Part shown: piece by piece, positions 15,550-23,452 of the stretch
How positions within the stretch are numbered: position 1 is the stretch's first letter
Layout: each line of letters starts with the position of its first letter
Assembly: GCA_035316025.1 (NCBI GenBank)
Contig: DATFXL010000144.1
Location: forward strand, 1 to 35,784
Length of the DNA stretch: 35,784 nucleotides
Source: JALZAA01 sp035316025
GTDB taxonomy: Bacteria > Actinomycetota > Acidimicrobiia > IMCC26256 > JACDBD01
Reading direction: 5' to 3'
The notes under the pieces: model-generated
Database searches by the model: none
Seen by the model: the letters and a program-made list of their open reading frames with translations, nothing else
Told to the model about the DNA's origin: nothing
Position numbers and translations under genes: made by a program

Positions 15550-17232
15550 CTATGTCCCGTGGCGGTCTCCGGCGAGCGCACGGCAGGCCCGCAAGGCGAG
15601 GGCCACGATCGTCAGCGTCGGCCCGTAGCCCGTCGAGGTCGGGAAGACCGATGAGTCGGTGCACAGGACGTTGTCGACGTCGTGGAGGCGTTGCCACGAA
15701 TCGAAGACGCTGGTGCGAGGGTCGGCACCCATGCGGGCGGTGCCCATGACGTGACGCGAGATCGGTGTCGGGTTCATGGCGTCGAATTCGCTACCGGGCC
15801 GGGGCGGCGACGTGACCCAAAAGGCGGTGTGAGCGCCGGCGTCACGCATGACGTCCTCGAGGCGCGGCGCCCAGTGGTCGGCGCACGCGACCTCGTGCCG
15901 ATGGGGGGAGTACGTGACCCGACCCGCTGGGGTACCCCACACGTCTCGCAGACGCGGGTCGAAGTCGATCCGGTTCGTCGGCTGCGGGAGGTCTTCACCC
16001 TGCATGGTGAACACGGCCATGCAGTCGCGCGTCGTGGACTCGACCATGAGCTGCGAATGCAGCTCACCCGGCGGCAAGTGGATCGCCTCGGTGATCGGCT
16101 GACCGGCGCCGCCGTGCTCGACGATCCCGCCCCGGAAGTAAGGCAGGTCGGCCGCCTTGGCGGCGAGGGACGCGGCTTCGTCGGGCACGATCGGGTCGTC
16201 CATCAGGTGGGTGACGGCGCGCCCGCGATGCGCGTGCAACCGGAACGGGAAGATGCCGAGTACGAGCGTTTGAAAGTGGAACATCAGGAAGCGGCCGACG
16301 ACGTCGGGGTTCCCGACGCCGCTCCGCAACAACAGCCTCGGCGTCTCGAACGCGCCGGCGGCGAGCACGACGACGCGTGCGCTGACCTCGTGCTCGCCGA
16401 GCTCAACGTCGACGTAGCGGACGCCTCGGGCGGCGCGGCCGCGGCCGTCGAGGACCACCTCGCGTACGAACGACTCGGGCCGGATCTCGCAACGACCGGT
16501 GCCGAGGGCGCGCCGGAGCGACGCCACCGGATCGCCCTTGGCGTCGATCGGACAACCGAAGAACCCGCAGAAGCCGCAGTTGTTGCACGCCGGTCGGCCG
16601 TCGTACCCGACGCTGTTGACACCGGTGGGCGCCCGATACGGGTGGTAGCCGAGGCGCGTCGCCGCCTCGCTCGTGAGGACGGCGCAGAACATGTCCGGCC
16701 CCGGGGGCATGGGGTACGGCCCCGAACGGGGCGCCGCGAACGGGTTGGCCGTGTGATCGCCGGCGACGCCCACGATGCGCTCGGCGTCGGCGTAGAAGGG
16801 CTCGAGGTCGTCGTAGCCGAGCGGCCAGTCGACGACGTCGGCGCCGTCGATCGGGCCGAACTCGGAGTGGGCACGAAAGTCGACCTCACGAAATCGGGGC
16901 AACTTCCCGTCGGCGTGGAACCCCCCGCCCCCGACCGTCGACGGAAGGTTGTTCACGTCGCCGGTGAACATCCGGTCGCCCTCGTCCACCGAACGGCGGA
17001 ACGCGCGTGGCTCGAGCAGCGGGTCGGGGCCGAGAAAGTGGCGCGACAGGAACTTCAGCTCGTCGTTGCTGATCTCGCCCGTCGGCGCGTACGGCGGCTC
17101 CAGATGCAGCAGGTGGTTGCGACCCTTTTCGAGCACGATCACCGACCAGCCTGCCGCCGTCAGCACGTCGGCCGCGGTGGCGCCGCCCGGTCCGCTGCCG
17201 ACGACGACGGCGTCGCAATCGCGGTCAGTCAC
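15550..17232 (-). CDS. GMC oxidoreductase with Cys-rich cluster motif, gluconate-dehydrogenase-like
   Basis: A 560-residue flavoprotein from GTG 17232, overlapping the subunit-3-like gene by 8 nt. It begins with the ADP-binding fold VVGSGPGG (10-17) and ends with the GMC_C domain (SRHVMGTARMG, with catalytic His494, and SSVFPTSTGYGPTLTI). Cysteines 216, 219, 222 and 227 form CxxCxxCxxxxC followed by PIDAK, matching the region that holds a 3Fe-4S cluster in FAD-dependent glucose dehydrogenases. At the second catalytic position, normally Asn before PTLT, it has Gly537. No Tat or Sec signal is visible, so it is probably cytosolic. It likely oxidises an alcohol; the acceptor is unknown, and no cytochrome c gene is present. 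Confidence 0.88.
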   Translation of the reverse strand: MTDRDCDAVVVGSGPGGATAADVLTAAGWSVIVLEKGRNHLLHLEPPYAPTGEISNDELKFLSRHFLGPDPLLEPRAFRRSVDEGDRMFTGDVNNLPSTVGGGGFHADGKLPRFREVDFRAHSEFGPIDGADVVDWPLGYDDLEPFYADAERIVGVAGDHTANPFAAPRSGPYPMPPGPDMFCAVLTSEAATRLGYHPYRAPTGVNSVGYDGRPACNNCGFCGFFGCPIDAKGDPVASLRRALGTGRCEIRPESFVREVVLDGRGRAARGVRYVDVELGEHEVSARVVVLAAGAFETPRLLLRSGVGNPDVVGRFLMFHFQTLVLGIFPFRLHAHRGRAVTHLMDDPIVPDEAASLAAKAADLPYFRGGIVEHGGAGQPITEAIHLPPGELHSQLMVESTTRDCMAVFTMQGEDLPQPTNRIDFDPRLRDVWGTPAGRVTYSPHRHEVACADHWAPRLEDVMRDAGAHTAFWVTSPPRPGSEFDAMNPTPISRHVMGTARMGADPRTSVFDSWQRLHDVDNVLCTDSSVFPTSTGYGPTLTIVALALRACRALAGDRHGT

Positions 17233-17791
17233 GCCCGGTCACTTCGTCGTCGGTGTAGCCGCGCGGTTGCACGTCGCCGGGGAAGCCGATCGCGCGCCAG
17301 CCGCCGGCGTCGCGGTTGCCGCCGTACTCGGGCGCGCCGTACGCGCCCTCGCACGCGTGCCCGTAGAGCAGCTGCTTGAACTCGGGCACGCCGTCGAGGC
17401 GCGCGTCCTGCTCCTCCGCCGAGAGCCCGACGAAGTCGGTCCCGAGGGCGGCGATGCCATCCCGGTACTCCAGCTGCCAGCCCCGGACCGGCCCGTTGAA
17501 CTCGCGCTCCGCAATACCCTGCGAGCCCTCGATGCGGGTGCGCCACGCGAGCTCCTCCAGGGATGACAACGACAGGAACCGCTCGAACGACGCCGGACCG
17601 CCGCCCCGGCCCGAGAACGGCCCGCCGGCCCAGATGCGGGGCGGGTCGACGAGGAACGCGCCCAGGAGGCCGTCGACATAGTCGGCGACCCCGAGAGCGG
17701 GGGCGCCCGGGTGACCGGCGGTGGCCGGAATCAGCCGCGCGCACGCGGCATCGACGATCGCGTACGACTCTGGGTCGAAATAGACGGGCAC
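17225..17791 (-). CDS. Gluconate 2-dehydrogenase subunit-3-like small subunit
   Basis: A 188-residue protein from GTG 17791, 12 nt after the hyuA stop. It resembles the small (gamma) subunit of membrane gluconate/glucose dehydrogenases: YAIVDAACARLIPAT near residue 10, VADYVDGLLGAF, GIAALGTDFVGLSAEEQDARL and a C-terminal ACEGAYGAPEYGGNRDAGGW segment. It partners the GMC flavoprotein encoded immediately downstream. Known counterparts carry a Tat signal that exports the pair; none is visible here, supporting an intracellular complex. The assignment rests on family resemblance and gene pairing. Confidence 0.82.
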   Translation of the reverse strand: MPVYFDPESYAIVDAACARLIPATAGHPGAPALGVADYVDGLLGAFLVDPPRIWAGGPFSGRGGGPASFERFLSLSSLEELAWRTRIEGSQGIAEREFNGPVRGWQLEYRDGIAALGTDFVGLSAEEQDARLDGVPEFKQLLYGHACEGAYGAPEYGGNRDAGGWRAIGFPGDVQPRGYTDDEVTGRD

Positions 17792-17803
17792 GCCGGCGTG
17801 ACG

Positions 17804-19882
17804 CTACGAGACCGTGAGCTCGTAGTTGCCCAGCTCGTCGAGACGAGCGGTGGCCCCCGGCGGGAGCACGACGACGGTGAACGGCTCCTCGACGAGCGCA
17901 GGCCCGCGCACGTCGACGCCGGGGCCGAGAACCGAGCCGTCGTAGACGGGCGCGTCCACGAAGCCGGAACCCATGAACTCGGGCCCGAAGTACACCCGGC
18001 GGGCGCCCCGCCGCGCCGCCTTCGCCTCGCGCACGGTGCCCAGCGGGGCGAGGCGCTCCGGCTTCGGCGTGTTCCCGCGAGCGACGAGCCGCACACCCCG
18101 CAGCAGCGGCTGCTGGTTGCGGAAGCAGAAGCCGCGGTCGGCTTCGTGCTGGTCGTGGAACCGCTCGGTGAGGTCGAGGAGCCCTGGCTCGTCGAGCGCG
18201 TCGCCCTCTGGGACCGGCACGCTCATGTCGAAGTTCTGACCCGGGTAGCACATCTGGGCGAAGAGCCCGACGTCGACGTCGGCCTGGGCGAGACCGGTCG
18301 GCTCGAGCTCCTTGCGAGCTTCATCCCGGAGCTCCGACATGAGTGTGTGCACCCGCGCCAGGTCGACTTGCGACAGCGGTACGACGTAGGCGCGCAGCAG
18401 GTCCACGACGTAGTCGGCGACCAACACGCCGAGGGCGGAGAACGCGGGCGCGGTCTTCGGGACGAGGATGCGGTCGATGCCGAGCTCAGTGGCGATCGCC
18501 CAGGCGTGGACGGCGCCGTTGCCGCCGTACGCGATCAACGCTAGCTCCCGCGCGTCGGCGCCGTGCGACGCCAAGACCCGCCGCGTGGCGTTCGCCATGT
18601 TGGCGTTGACGATGCGTTCGACCCCCCAGGCCGCTTCGACGACGTCGAGGCCGAGCGGCTCGGCGACGTCGCGCCGGATCGCGTCGCGGGCGCCGTCGAG
18701 GTCGAGCGTCATGCGACCGCCCGCGAACCCGTCGAGCGGAAGGTAGCCGAGGACGGCGTCGGCGTCGGTGACCGTGGGCTGGGTGCCGCCACGGCCATAG
18801 CAAACCGGTCCCGGCACCGAACCCGCGCTCTCGGGTCCCACCAGCAGCGCGCCCTGGCGCACGCGTGCGATCGACCCGCCGCCGGCGCCGACACTCTGCA
18901 CGTCGACCATCGGCATGCCGATGTAGTACCGGTAGCGCCAGTTCCAGTCGGTCTTGATCTCGGGCCGGCCTTCGCGCACGAGACATACGTCGAAGCTGGT
19001 CCCGCCCATGTCCACGGCGATGAAATCGTCGATGCCGGCCTTGCCCGCGGCCATCGCCGAGCCCATGACGCCGCCGGTGGGCCCGGACGCGAGGACGGAG
19101 ACCGCCCGCCGGGCGACATAGTCCGGTGGCATCACCCCACCCGTCGACTGCATGATCAACAGCGGTCCGCCGTACCCGGCGGCGCGCAGCTTCTCCTGCA
19201 GACTCCCGACGTAGGCGGCGATCCTCGGCGCCACGTACGCGTTCACGAGCGTGGTCGAGACCCGCTCGAACTCCGGTCCCCGTGCCATGACGTCGTGCGA
19301 GAGCGACACGTGGTCGACCTCGGGGAACTCCTCCCGAATGATCTCGCCCGCTCGGCGCTCGTGCTCCGGGTTCACGAAGCTGAACAAGAACATCACGGCC
19401 ACGGACCGCACGCCGAGCTGCTTGAGCCGTTGCACGCCGCGGCGCACGGCGTCCTCGTCGAGCGGCGTGAGCACCTCGCCCCGGAAGTTCATGCGCTCGG
19501 CGACGGGGATGCGCGCCCGCCGGCGCGCGATCGGAGGTGGTGCCGGGTAGGTCGGGTCCCAGATCTCCTCTTTGTGGACGCGGCGCATCTCGATCTCGTC
19601 CCGATGCCCCTCGGTGACGAGGAGTCCTGTCGGCGCGCCGTTCATCTCGATCATCGTGTTGTCGGCCGTGGTGGTGCCGTGGACGAGGATGTCGATCTCG
19701 CCGCAGAAGTCCGCCCGCCGGCGCGCGAACCGATCGGCGAGCTCCTGGAGGCTGTTCATGACCCCCACCGACTGGTCGTCGGGCGTCGTCGGCGTCTTGT
19801 CGAGGACGACGTCGCCGTCGGGCGTCACGCAGATGAGGTCGGTGAACGTCCCTCCGACGTCCACGCCCACCCGGTAGCCCAT
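17804..19882 (-). CDS. hyuA: Hydantoinase/oxoprolinase family protein A (HyuA-like ATPase subunit)
   Basis: A 692-residue protein from ATG 19882 with GGGG upstream. The N-terminus carries the phosphate-binding motif of the ASKHA fold, DVGGTFTD (8-15), and VHGTTTADNTMIE follows. The middle has LLIMQSTGGV, the second ATP-binding DMGGTSFDV and SVGAGGGSIA; the tail has YGGNGAVHA and a C-terminal domain ending in a PGATARLDELGNYEL strand. HyuA/HyuB complexes couple ATP cleavage to opening of N-methylhydantoin or 5-oxoproline, or to carboxylation of acetone or acetophenone. It is the ATP-handling subunit; hyuB lies upstream, 41 nt away. Which of these reactions applies is not shown. Confidence 0.93.
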   Translation of the reverse strand: MGYRVGVDVGGTFTDLICVTPDGDVVLDKTPTTPDDQSVGVMNSLQELADRFARRRADFCGEIDILVHGTTTADNTMIEMNGAPTGLLVTEGHRDEIEMRRVHKEEIWDPTYPAPPPIARRRARIPVAERMNFRGEVLTPLDEDAVRRGVQRLKQLGVRSVAVMFLFSFVNPEHERRAGEIIREEFPEVDHVSLSHDVMARGPEFERVSTTLVNAYVAPRIAAYVGSLQEKLRAAGYGGPLLIMQSTGGVMPPDYVARRAVSVLASGPTGGVMGSAMAAGKAGIDDFIAVDMGGTSFDVCLVREGRPEIKTDWNWRYRYYIGMPMVDVQSVGAGGGSIARVRQGALLVGPESAGSVPGPVCYGRGGTQPTVTDADAVLGYLPLDGFAGGRMTLDLDGARDAIRRDVAEPLGLDVVEAAWGVERIVNANMANATRRVLASHGADARELALIAYGGNGAVHAWAIATELGIDRILVPKTAPAFSALGVLVADYVVDLLRAYVVPLSQVDLARVHTLMSELRDEARKELEPTGLAQADVDVGLFAQMCYPGQNFDMSVPVPEGDALDEPGLLDLTERFHDQHEADRGFCFRNQQPLLRGVRLVARGNTPKPERLAPLGTVREAKAARRGARRVYFGPEFMGSGFVDAPVYDGSVLGPGVDVRGPALVEEPFTVVVLPPGATARLDELGNYELTVS

Positions 19883-19923
19883 CAGTTGCCCCCGATGCGC
19901 ATCTGAACCATCAACGCGTTGGT

Positions 19924-21750
19924 CTAGACACGCATCGCGCGGCGCTCCGCCCGCACGCGCTGGGTCGCGTCGCGGTCGATGGCGAGGGTGAGGTCCTCGA
20001 GCGAGCCGGTGAGGACGACGCCGTAGTCGCGCTCGGCGGCATCGATGCTCACGTACTCGTCGAGAACGTCGTCGAGCACGGCCTGCGGGTCACGTTCGAG
20101 CGCGTCGCCCCAACCGCCGCCGCCGCCGTAGTCGTACAGGATCCGCTGCGACGCCCCGATCGGCACCCACTCGGCGGTGTGCTGCACGACGAACGGGTCG
20201 TCGGACGCGTACCGGATCACCATCTTGTTCGGCGCCCCCGGCTCGCCGCCGCAGATCCCCGGCATCGGGTACTTCATTCCGACGACGTACGTGTACACCT
20301 TGGCGTCGACGAGCACTTCCTTCTCGTAGTGGCTGCCGCACAACCCTCGCCACTGCCCCGGCCCGCCCGAGTCGGTGCGGTAATCGCGGCTCCATTGCAC
20401 GTGTGGGTACAGGCTCTCGTTGATCTCCGCCGTCGCCTTCCAGAGGTTGCCGAACGACGCGTTCTGCGCTCCCCACGCGTCCATGCCCTTGCCGGCGTTG
20501 CACCATCCCGCGTACACCTCGGCCGAGTGGTCGGTGAACGGTTGGCCGGTACGCGGGTCGACACCGACGATGATTGTCGGGATGCCGGTCTTGTAGGTCT
20601 GCGGGACGGCCTTGTCCGGCAGCACGTGCTGCATCGCGACCGCGATGACCTCGCCGACGTCGGCGCCCGGATGATGCGTGCCCGCGCTCACTGGCTTGCT
20701 CGGGTGCGGGTTGAGTACGCAGCCCTGCGGCACGGTCAACTTGATCTGGTCGAAGAAGCCCTCGTTCTTCGGGATCTCCGGGTCCATCATCGATGCGATC
20801 TGCCCGACCGTGTAGCCGCGCGTGTTCCCGAACGTCGACCACGCCTGGATCTCCTGACGCGTGTCGCTGCCCGTGTAGTCGATCTTCAGGTCGTCGCCGT
20901 CGACGGTGATCTTCACGTGCAACTTGATGTCGGGGTTCCCGAGTGGGTCGTGGTCGACGAACGCGTCGGCCTCGTATACGCCGTCCGGCCACGCCGCCAC
21001 CTCTTCGCGGAAGCGACGGGCGGCGTAATCGATCATGAAGTCGACCGATTGCTCGACCGTGTCGACGCCGGACCGGGCGATGATGTCTCCGAGGCGGTCG
21101 GCGGCGAGCTGCGCGGCGCCGATCTGCGCCCGCAGGTCGCCGATGTAGTCGGGGAGGCGGTTGTTCGCCGCCATCGCGTACAGCACGTCACGGCGCTCGA
21201 CGCCGCGGTCGATCACCTTGACGACGGGCCAGCGGGCGCCTTCACCCCAGATGTCGTTGGCGGTGACGTTGTAGCCGCCGGGCACGTTGCCGCCGGTGTC
21301 GCCGTGGTGGCACTGGATGCTTGCGATCAGCACCATCCGGCGCTCGCCTGTGTTGGGATCGGTGCCGAAGATCGGCGCGAACACGTTGTAGTCCGGAAGG
21401 TGCCCCCCGCCGTGGTAAGGGTCGTTGGCCGCGAACACATCTCCCTCGCGGAACTCCTCCACACCGAGGTACTCGAGCGCGAATCGCACGGGCAGCGTCG
21501 ACGTGAGCATGAACTGTGGAATGCCGACCGACAGCGCGGCGAGCCGGCCCTTGGCGTCGAGGATCGTCGCGTTGCGCTCGTTGCTCTGGTTCAGGATCGG
21601 CGTCGTCGCCGTGCGCGACACGTAGGTCGCCATCTCGAAGCAGATGGTCTCCATGGCGCCCCGGATGACCTCTGCCGTCACCTGGTCGACGGTCGGGCGC
21701 TCCTGGAGGCGACCACGGTGGCCGGCGAGCTGGACCAGATCGACGTTCAT
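19924..21750 (-). CDS. hyuB: Hydantoinase B/oxoprolinase family protein (HyuB-like subunit)
   Basis: A 608-residue protein from ATG 21750 with a GAGGGGG site upstream. Family landmarks: TVDQVTAEVIRGAMETICFEM at the N-terminus, SNERNATILDAKGRL, the catalytic-region NDPYHGGGHLPDYNVFAPIF, QCHHGDTGGNVPGG, and the Gly-rich C-terminal DYGGGGGWGDALERDP. This is the catalytic partner of HyuA. It is the first gene of the five-gene unit hyuB-hyuA-subunit3-GMC-crotonase and diverges from a haem-oxygenase-fold enzyme. The unit pairs an alcohol oxidase-like flavoprotein with this ATP-dependent enzyme, consistent with alcohol to ketone to carboxylated product, which is inference. Confidence 0.93.
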   Translation of the reverse strand: MNVDLVQLAGHRGRLQERPTVDQVTAEVIRGAMETICFEMATYVSRTATTPILNQSNERNATILDAKGRLAALSVGIPQFMLTSTLPVRFALEYLGVEEFREGDVFAANDPYHGGGHLPDYNVFAPIFGTDPNTGERRMVLIASIQCHHGDTGGNVPGGYNVTANDIWGEGARWPVVKVIDRGVERRDVLYAMAANNRLPDYIGDLRAQIGAAQLAADRLGDIIARSGVDTVEQSVDFMIDYAARRFREEVAAWPDGVYEADAFVDHDPLGNPDIKLHVKITVDGDDLKIDYTGSDTRQEIQAWSTFGNTRGYTVGQIASMMDPEIPKNEGFFDQIKLTVPQGCVLNPHPSKPVSAGTHHPGADVGEVIAVAMQHVLPDKAVPQTYKTGIPTIIVGVDPRTGQPFTDHSAEVYAGWCNAGKGMDAWGAQNASFGNLWKATAEINESLYPHVQWSRDYRTDSGGPGQWRGLCGSHYEKEVLVDAKVYTYVVGMKYPMPGICGGEPGAPNKMVIRYASDDPFVVQHTAEWVPIGASQRILYDYGGGGGWGDALERDPQAVLDDVLDEYVSIDAAERDYGVVLTGSLEDLTLAIDRDATQRVRAERRAMRV

Positions 21751-21796
21751 GGCTCCGTCCCCCTCGTGGCCGGCTCCGAACGGATGACGAGCAACC

Positions 21797-21810
21797 TGAC
21801 GCCTGCGTCA
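21797..21810. promoter_or_regulatory. Perfect inverted repeat, candidate operator between hyuB and the divergent gene
   Basis: TGACGC-CT-GCGTCA is a 6-2-6 inverted repeat in the 106-bp divergent intergenic gap. It lies 4 bp upstream of the plus-strand -10 candidate and just downstream of the minus-strand -10 candidate, where a bound regulator could affect both transcripts. No regulator gene lies in the window, so the binding protein is unknown. Confidence 0.45.
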
Positions 21811-21814
21811 TTTC

Positions 21815-21821
21815 TATCCTA
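21815..21821. promoter_or_regulatory. Overlapping divergent -10 candidates
   Basis: TATCCT (plus, 21815-21820) and TAGGAT (minus, 21821-21816) both fit TANNNT and overlap almost completely. The plus-strand element would serve the gene at 21857 with about a 30-nt leader; the minus-strand element would serve hyuB. The same TATCCT hexamer precedes the tRNA-Cys gene. Confidence 0.4.
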
Positions 21822-21856
21822 GCCTTCAGCGCTCGACTGCAGAGAGGAGCAGCGCC

Positions 21857-22633
21857 ATGTCTGAGCAGCGCGAGTTCCGGGACATCCGCGGGTCGGGCTC
21901 CGAGAACGCCCCCGCCCTGCCCGTCGACGAGTTCATGGCCGGGCTCGAAGCCCTGCAGGCCGAGGTCGCGACCGAGAAGAACCTCGTCTGGGAGCGCGTC
22001 GCGGACGGGACGCTGTCCATGGAGCTCCTGAAGCGCCTGTGCAAGGAGTACTACTTCCTCGGCAAGTGGTACACGACCGAGTTCGGGTCCATCGTCTCGA
22101 ACACACCGGACGTCGATGCCATCGACCTCGGCGCCAGCGAGCATTTCGTGCACTGGGCCCAGAACCTCGCTGACGAGATGGGCTTCGCCGGCGATCGCAA
22201 CCACGTCGACATGAAGGTCGACTGGGCACACCAGCTCGGGATCACGGACGACGAGCTCCTCTCGTACCGGGCGATGCCCGAATCGATCGGGTCCGTGTTC
22301 ACCACGCTCTTCTACATGCGCCGCTCCTACGAGGAGGGGCTGGCCGCGTTCGGCTGGGCCGGCGAACGCTTCGCGGCGTCCACGAACTACGCCATCAAGA
22401 TGTACGAAGGCATGCGCGACCACTACGACATCGAGGTCGAGAACTTCAAGGTGCACGCCTATGCCGAGGAGGACCACGGCCGGCAAGCGGACTACCTGCT
22501 GCGGCAGGTGTCCGTGACCGCCGGCCAGCAGCGACGTGTCCGCCGCGCCGTCGAGCACGTGCTCATCTGCCGCAACGCGCGGACGGCGGCGCTGAACCGC
22601 TGGCTCGACGAGCCCGGCGCGCTCCGCTCGTAA
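21857..22633 (+). CDS. Haem-oxygenase-fold putative diiron enzyme (TenA/PqqC/HDO-like)
   Basis: A 258-residue all-helical protein from ATG 21857, with AGAGAGGAG upstream. Candidate iron ligands follow the haem-oxygenase-like diiron oxidase pattern: Glu107 and His116 in ADEMGFAGDRNH, and H200-x3-E204-x2-H207 in KVHAYAEEDHG. Helix one has LVWERVADGTLSMELLKRL, as in TenA/PqqC relatives. Such enzymes use O2 for N-oxygenation, C-C cleavage or desaturation; others are cofactor-free. It diverges from hyuB across the inverted repeat at 21797, suggesting shared control and perhaps a shared pathway. The substrate is unknown, and a non-metal role cannot be excluded. Confidence 0.78.
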   Translation: MSEQREFRDIRGSGSENAPALPVDEFMAGLEALQAEVATEKNLVWERVADGTLSMELLKRLCKEYYFLGKWYTTEFGSIVSNTPDVDAIDLGASEHFVHWAQNLADEMGFAGDRNHVDMKVDWAHQLGITDDELLSYRAMPESIGSVFTTLFYMRRSYEEGLAAFGWAGERFAASTNYAIKMYEGMRDHYDIEVENFKVHAYAEEDHGRQADYLLRQVSVTAGQQRRVRRAVEHVLICRNARTAALNRWLDEPGALRS

Positions 22634-22681
22634 CGCTTCCAAATCCACCAGATTCGCCGTGCGCCATCGGAGAATGTGTCT

Positions 22682-23449
22682 ATGGCGGCGCGCCTTCGAC
22701 TCGGCGTGGCAGGGGCCGCGGGGATTCCGTTCGCGGCCGTGGCCGCGGTCGGCACGGTCGCGGCGCAGTTCTGGTACGTCGCTCACCGTCCGCTCCCGAG
22801 CTTCACGGACCTCGATCCCGACGGCACGTTCGGGCCCGACACCGCGACGGACGTCTGCCTCGTCGTGCTCGGCGACTCGACCGTGACCGGCCCCGGCCTA
22901 GAGCACCGCGATGAGCTCTGGTCGCGCCAGGTCGCCCGTCGCCTCGCCGGGGACGTCCGCATCCGGCTGCGGAGTGTCGCCGCCGGCGGATCGCGGGTGC
23001 GGGACGTGCTCCTCGCGCAGGTCCCTGCGGCGCAGGAGCTGCGTCCCGACGTGGCCGTCGTCTCCGTCGGCGCCAACGACGCGATGCACGGCACCCGCCT
23101 GTGTCGCTTCGAAGCCGACCTCCACGCTGTCGTCGACGCGTTCGGCGAGGCGGGAACCGAGGTGGTCCTCGCCGGCCTCGGCGACCTCGGCAACATCCCC
23201 CGGCTCGCGCACCCGCTGAAGGCGCTGGCGTCCCGGCGCAGCCGCCAGTTCGACCGTGCCCACGCCCGCGTCGCCGACCGGCACGACCACGTCGTCAAGG
23301 TCCCGGTCGCCGAGCTCACGGACACGAAGTTCCGCGCGCGCGATGTCTTCGGCCCCGACCTCTTCCACCCCAACTGCACAGGCCACACCGCATGGGCCGA
23401 CGCCGCCGAGCCCTACGTCGCCGACGCCCTCGCGCGGGCGAAGGCCTGA
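22682..23449 (+). CDS. SGNH/GDSL-type esterase with N-terminal signal anchor
   Basis: A 255-residue protein; ATG 22682 is preferred over the in-frame GTG 22676 because GGAG at 22669-22672 is 9 nt from the ATG but only 3 nt from the GTG. Residues 5-30 form a hydrophobic signal anchor. All key blocks are present: GDS (64-66, nucleophile Ser66), the glycine of AAGGSRV, GAND (130-133), and Asp226/His229 in PDLFHPNCTGH. It should hydrolyse esters of lipids or carbohydrates at the cell surface. It follows the putative diiron enzyme by 48 bp and may be co-transcribed; its stop is 3 nt from the convergent acyl-CoA dehydrogenase stop. Confidence 0.88.
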   Translation: MAARLRLGVAGAAGIPFAAVAAVGTVAAQFWYVAHRPLPSFTDLDPDGTFGPDTATDVCLVVLGDSTVTGPGLEHRDELWSRQVARRLAGDVRIRLRSVAAGGSRVRDVLLAQVPAAQELRPDVAVVSVGANDAMHGTRLCRFEADLHAVVDAFGEAGTEVVLAGLGDLGNIPRLAHPLKALASRRSRQFDRAHARVADRHDHVVKVPVAELTDTKFRARDVFGPDLFHPNCTGHTAWADAAEPYVADALARAKA

Positions 23450-23452
23450 GCC

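Noticed and set aside
15682..17379. 565-codon open frame on the plus strand
   Set aside because: It is antisense to the GMC oxidoreductase and subunit-3 genes and has the Arg/Gly/Val-rich composition of high-GC shadow frames.
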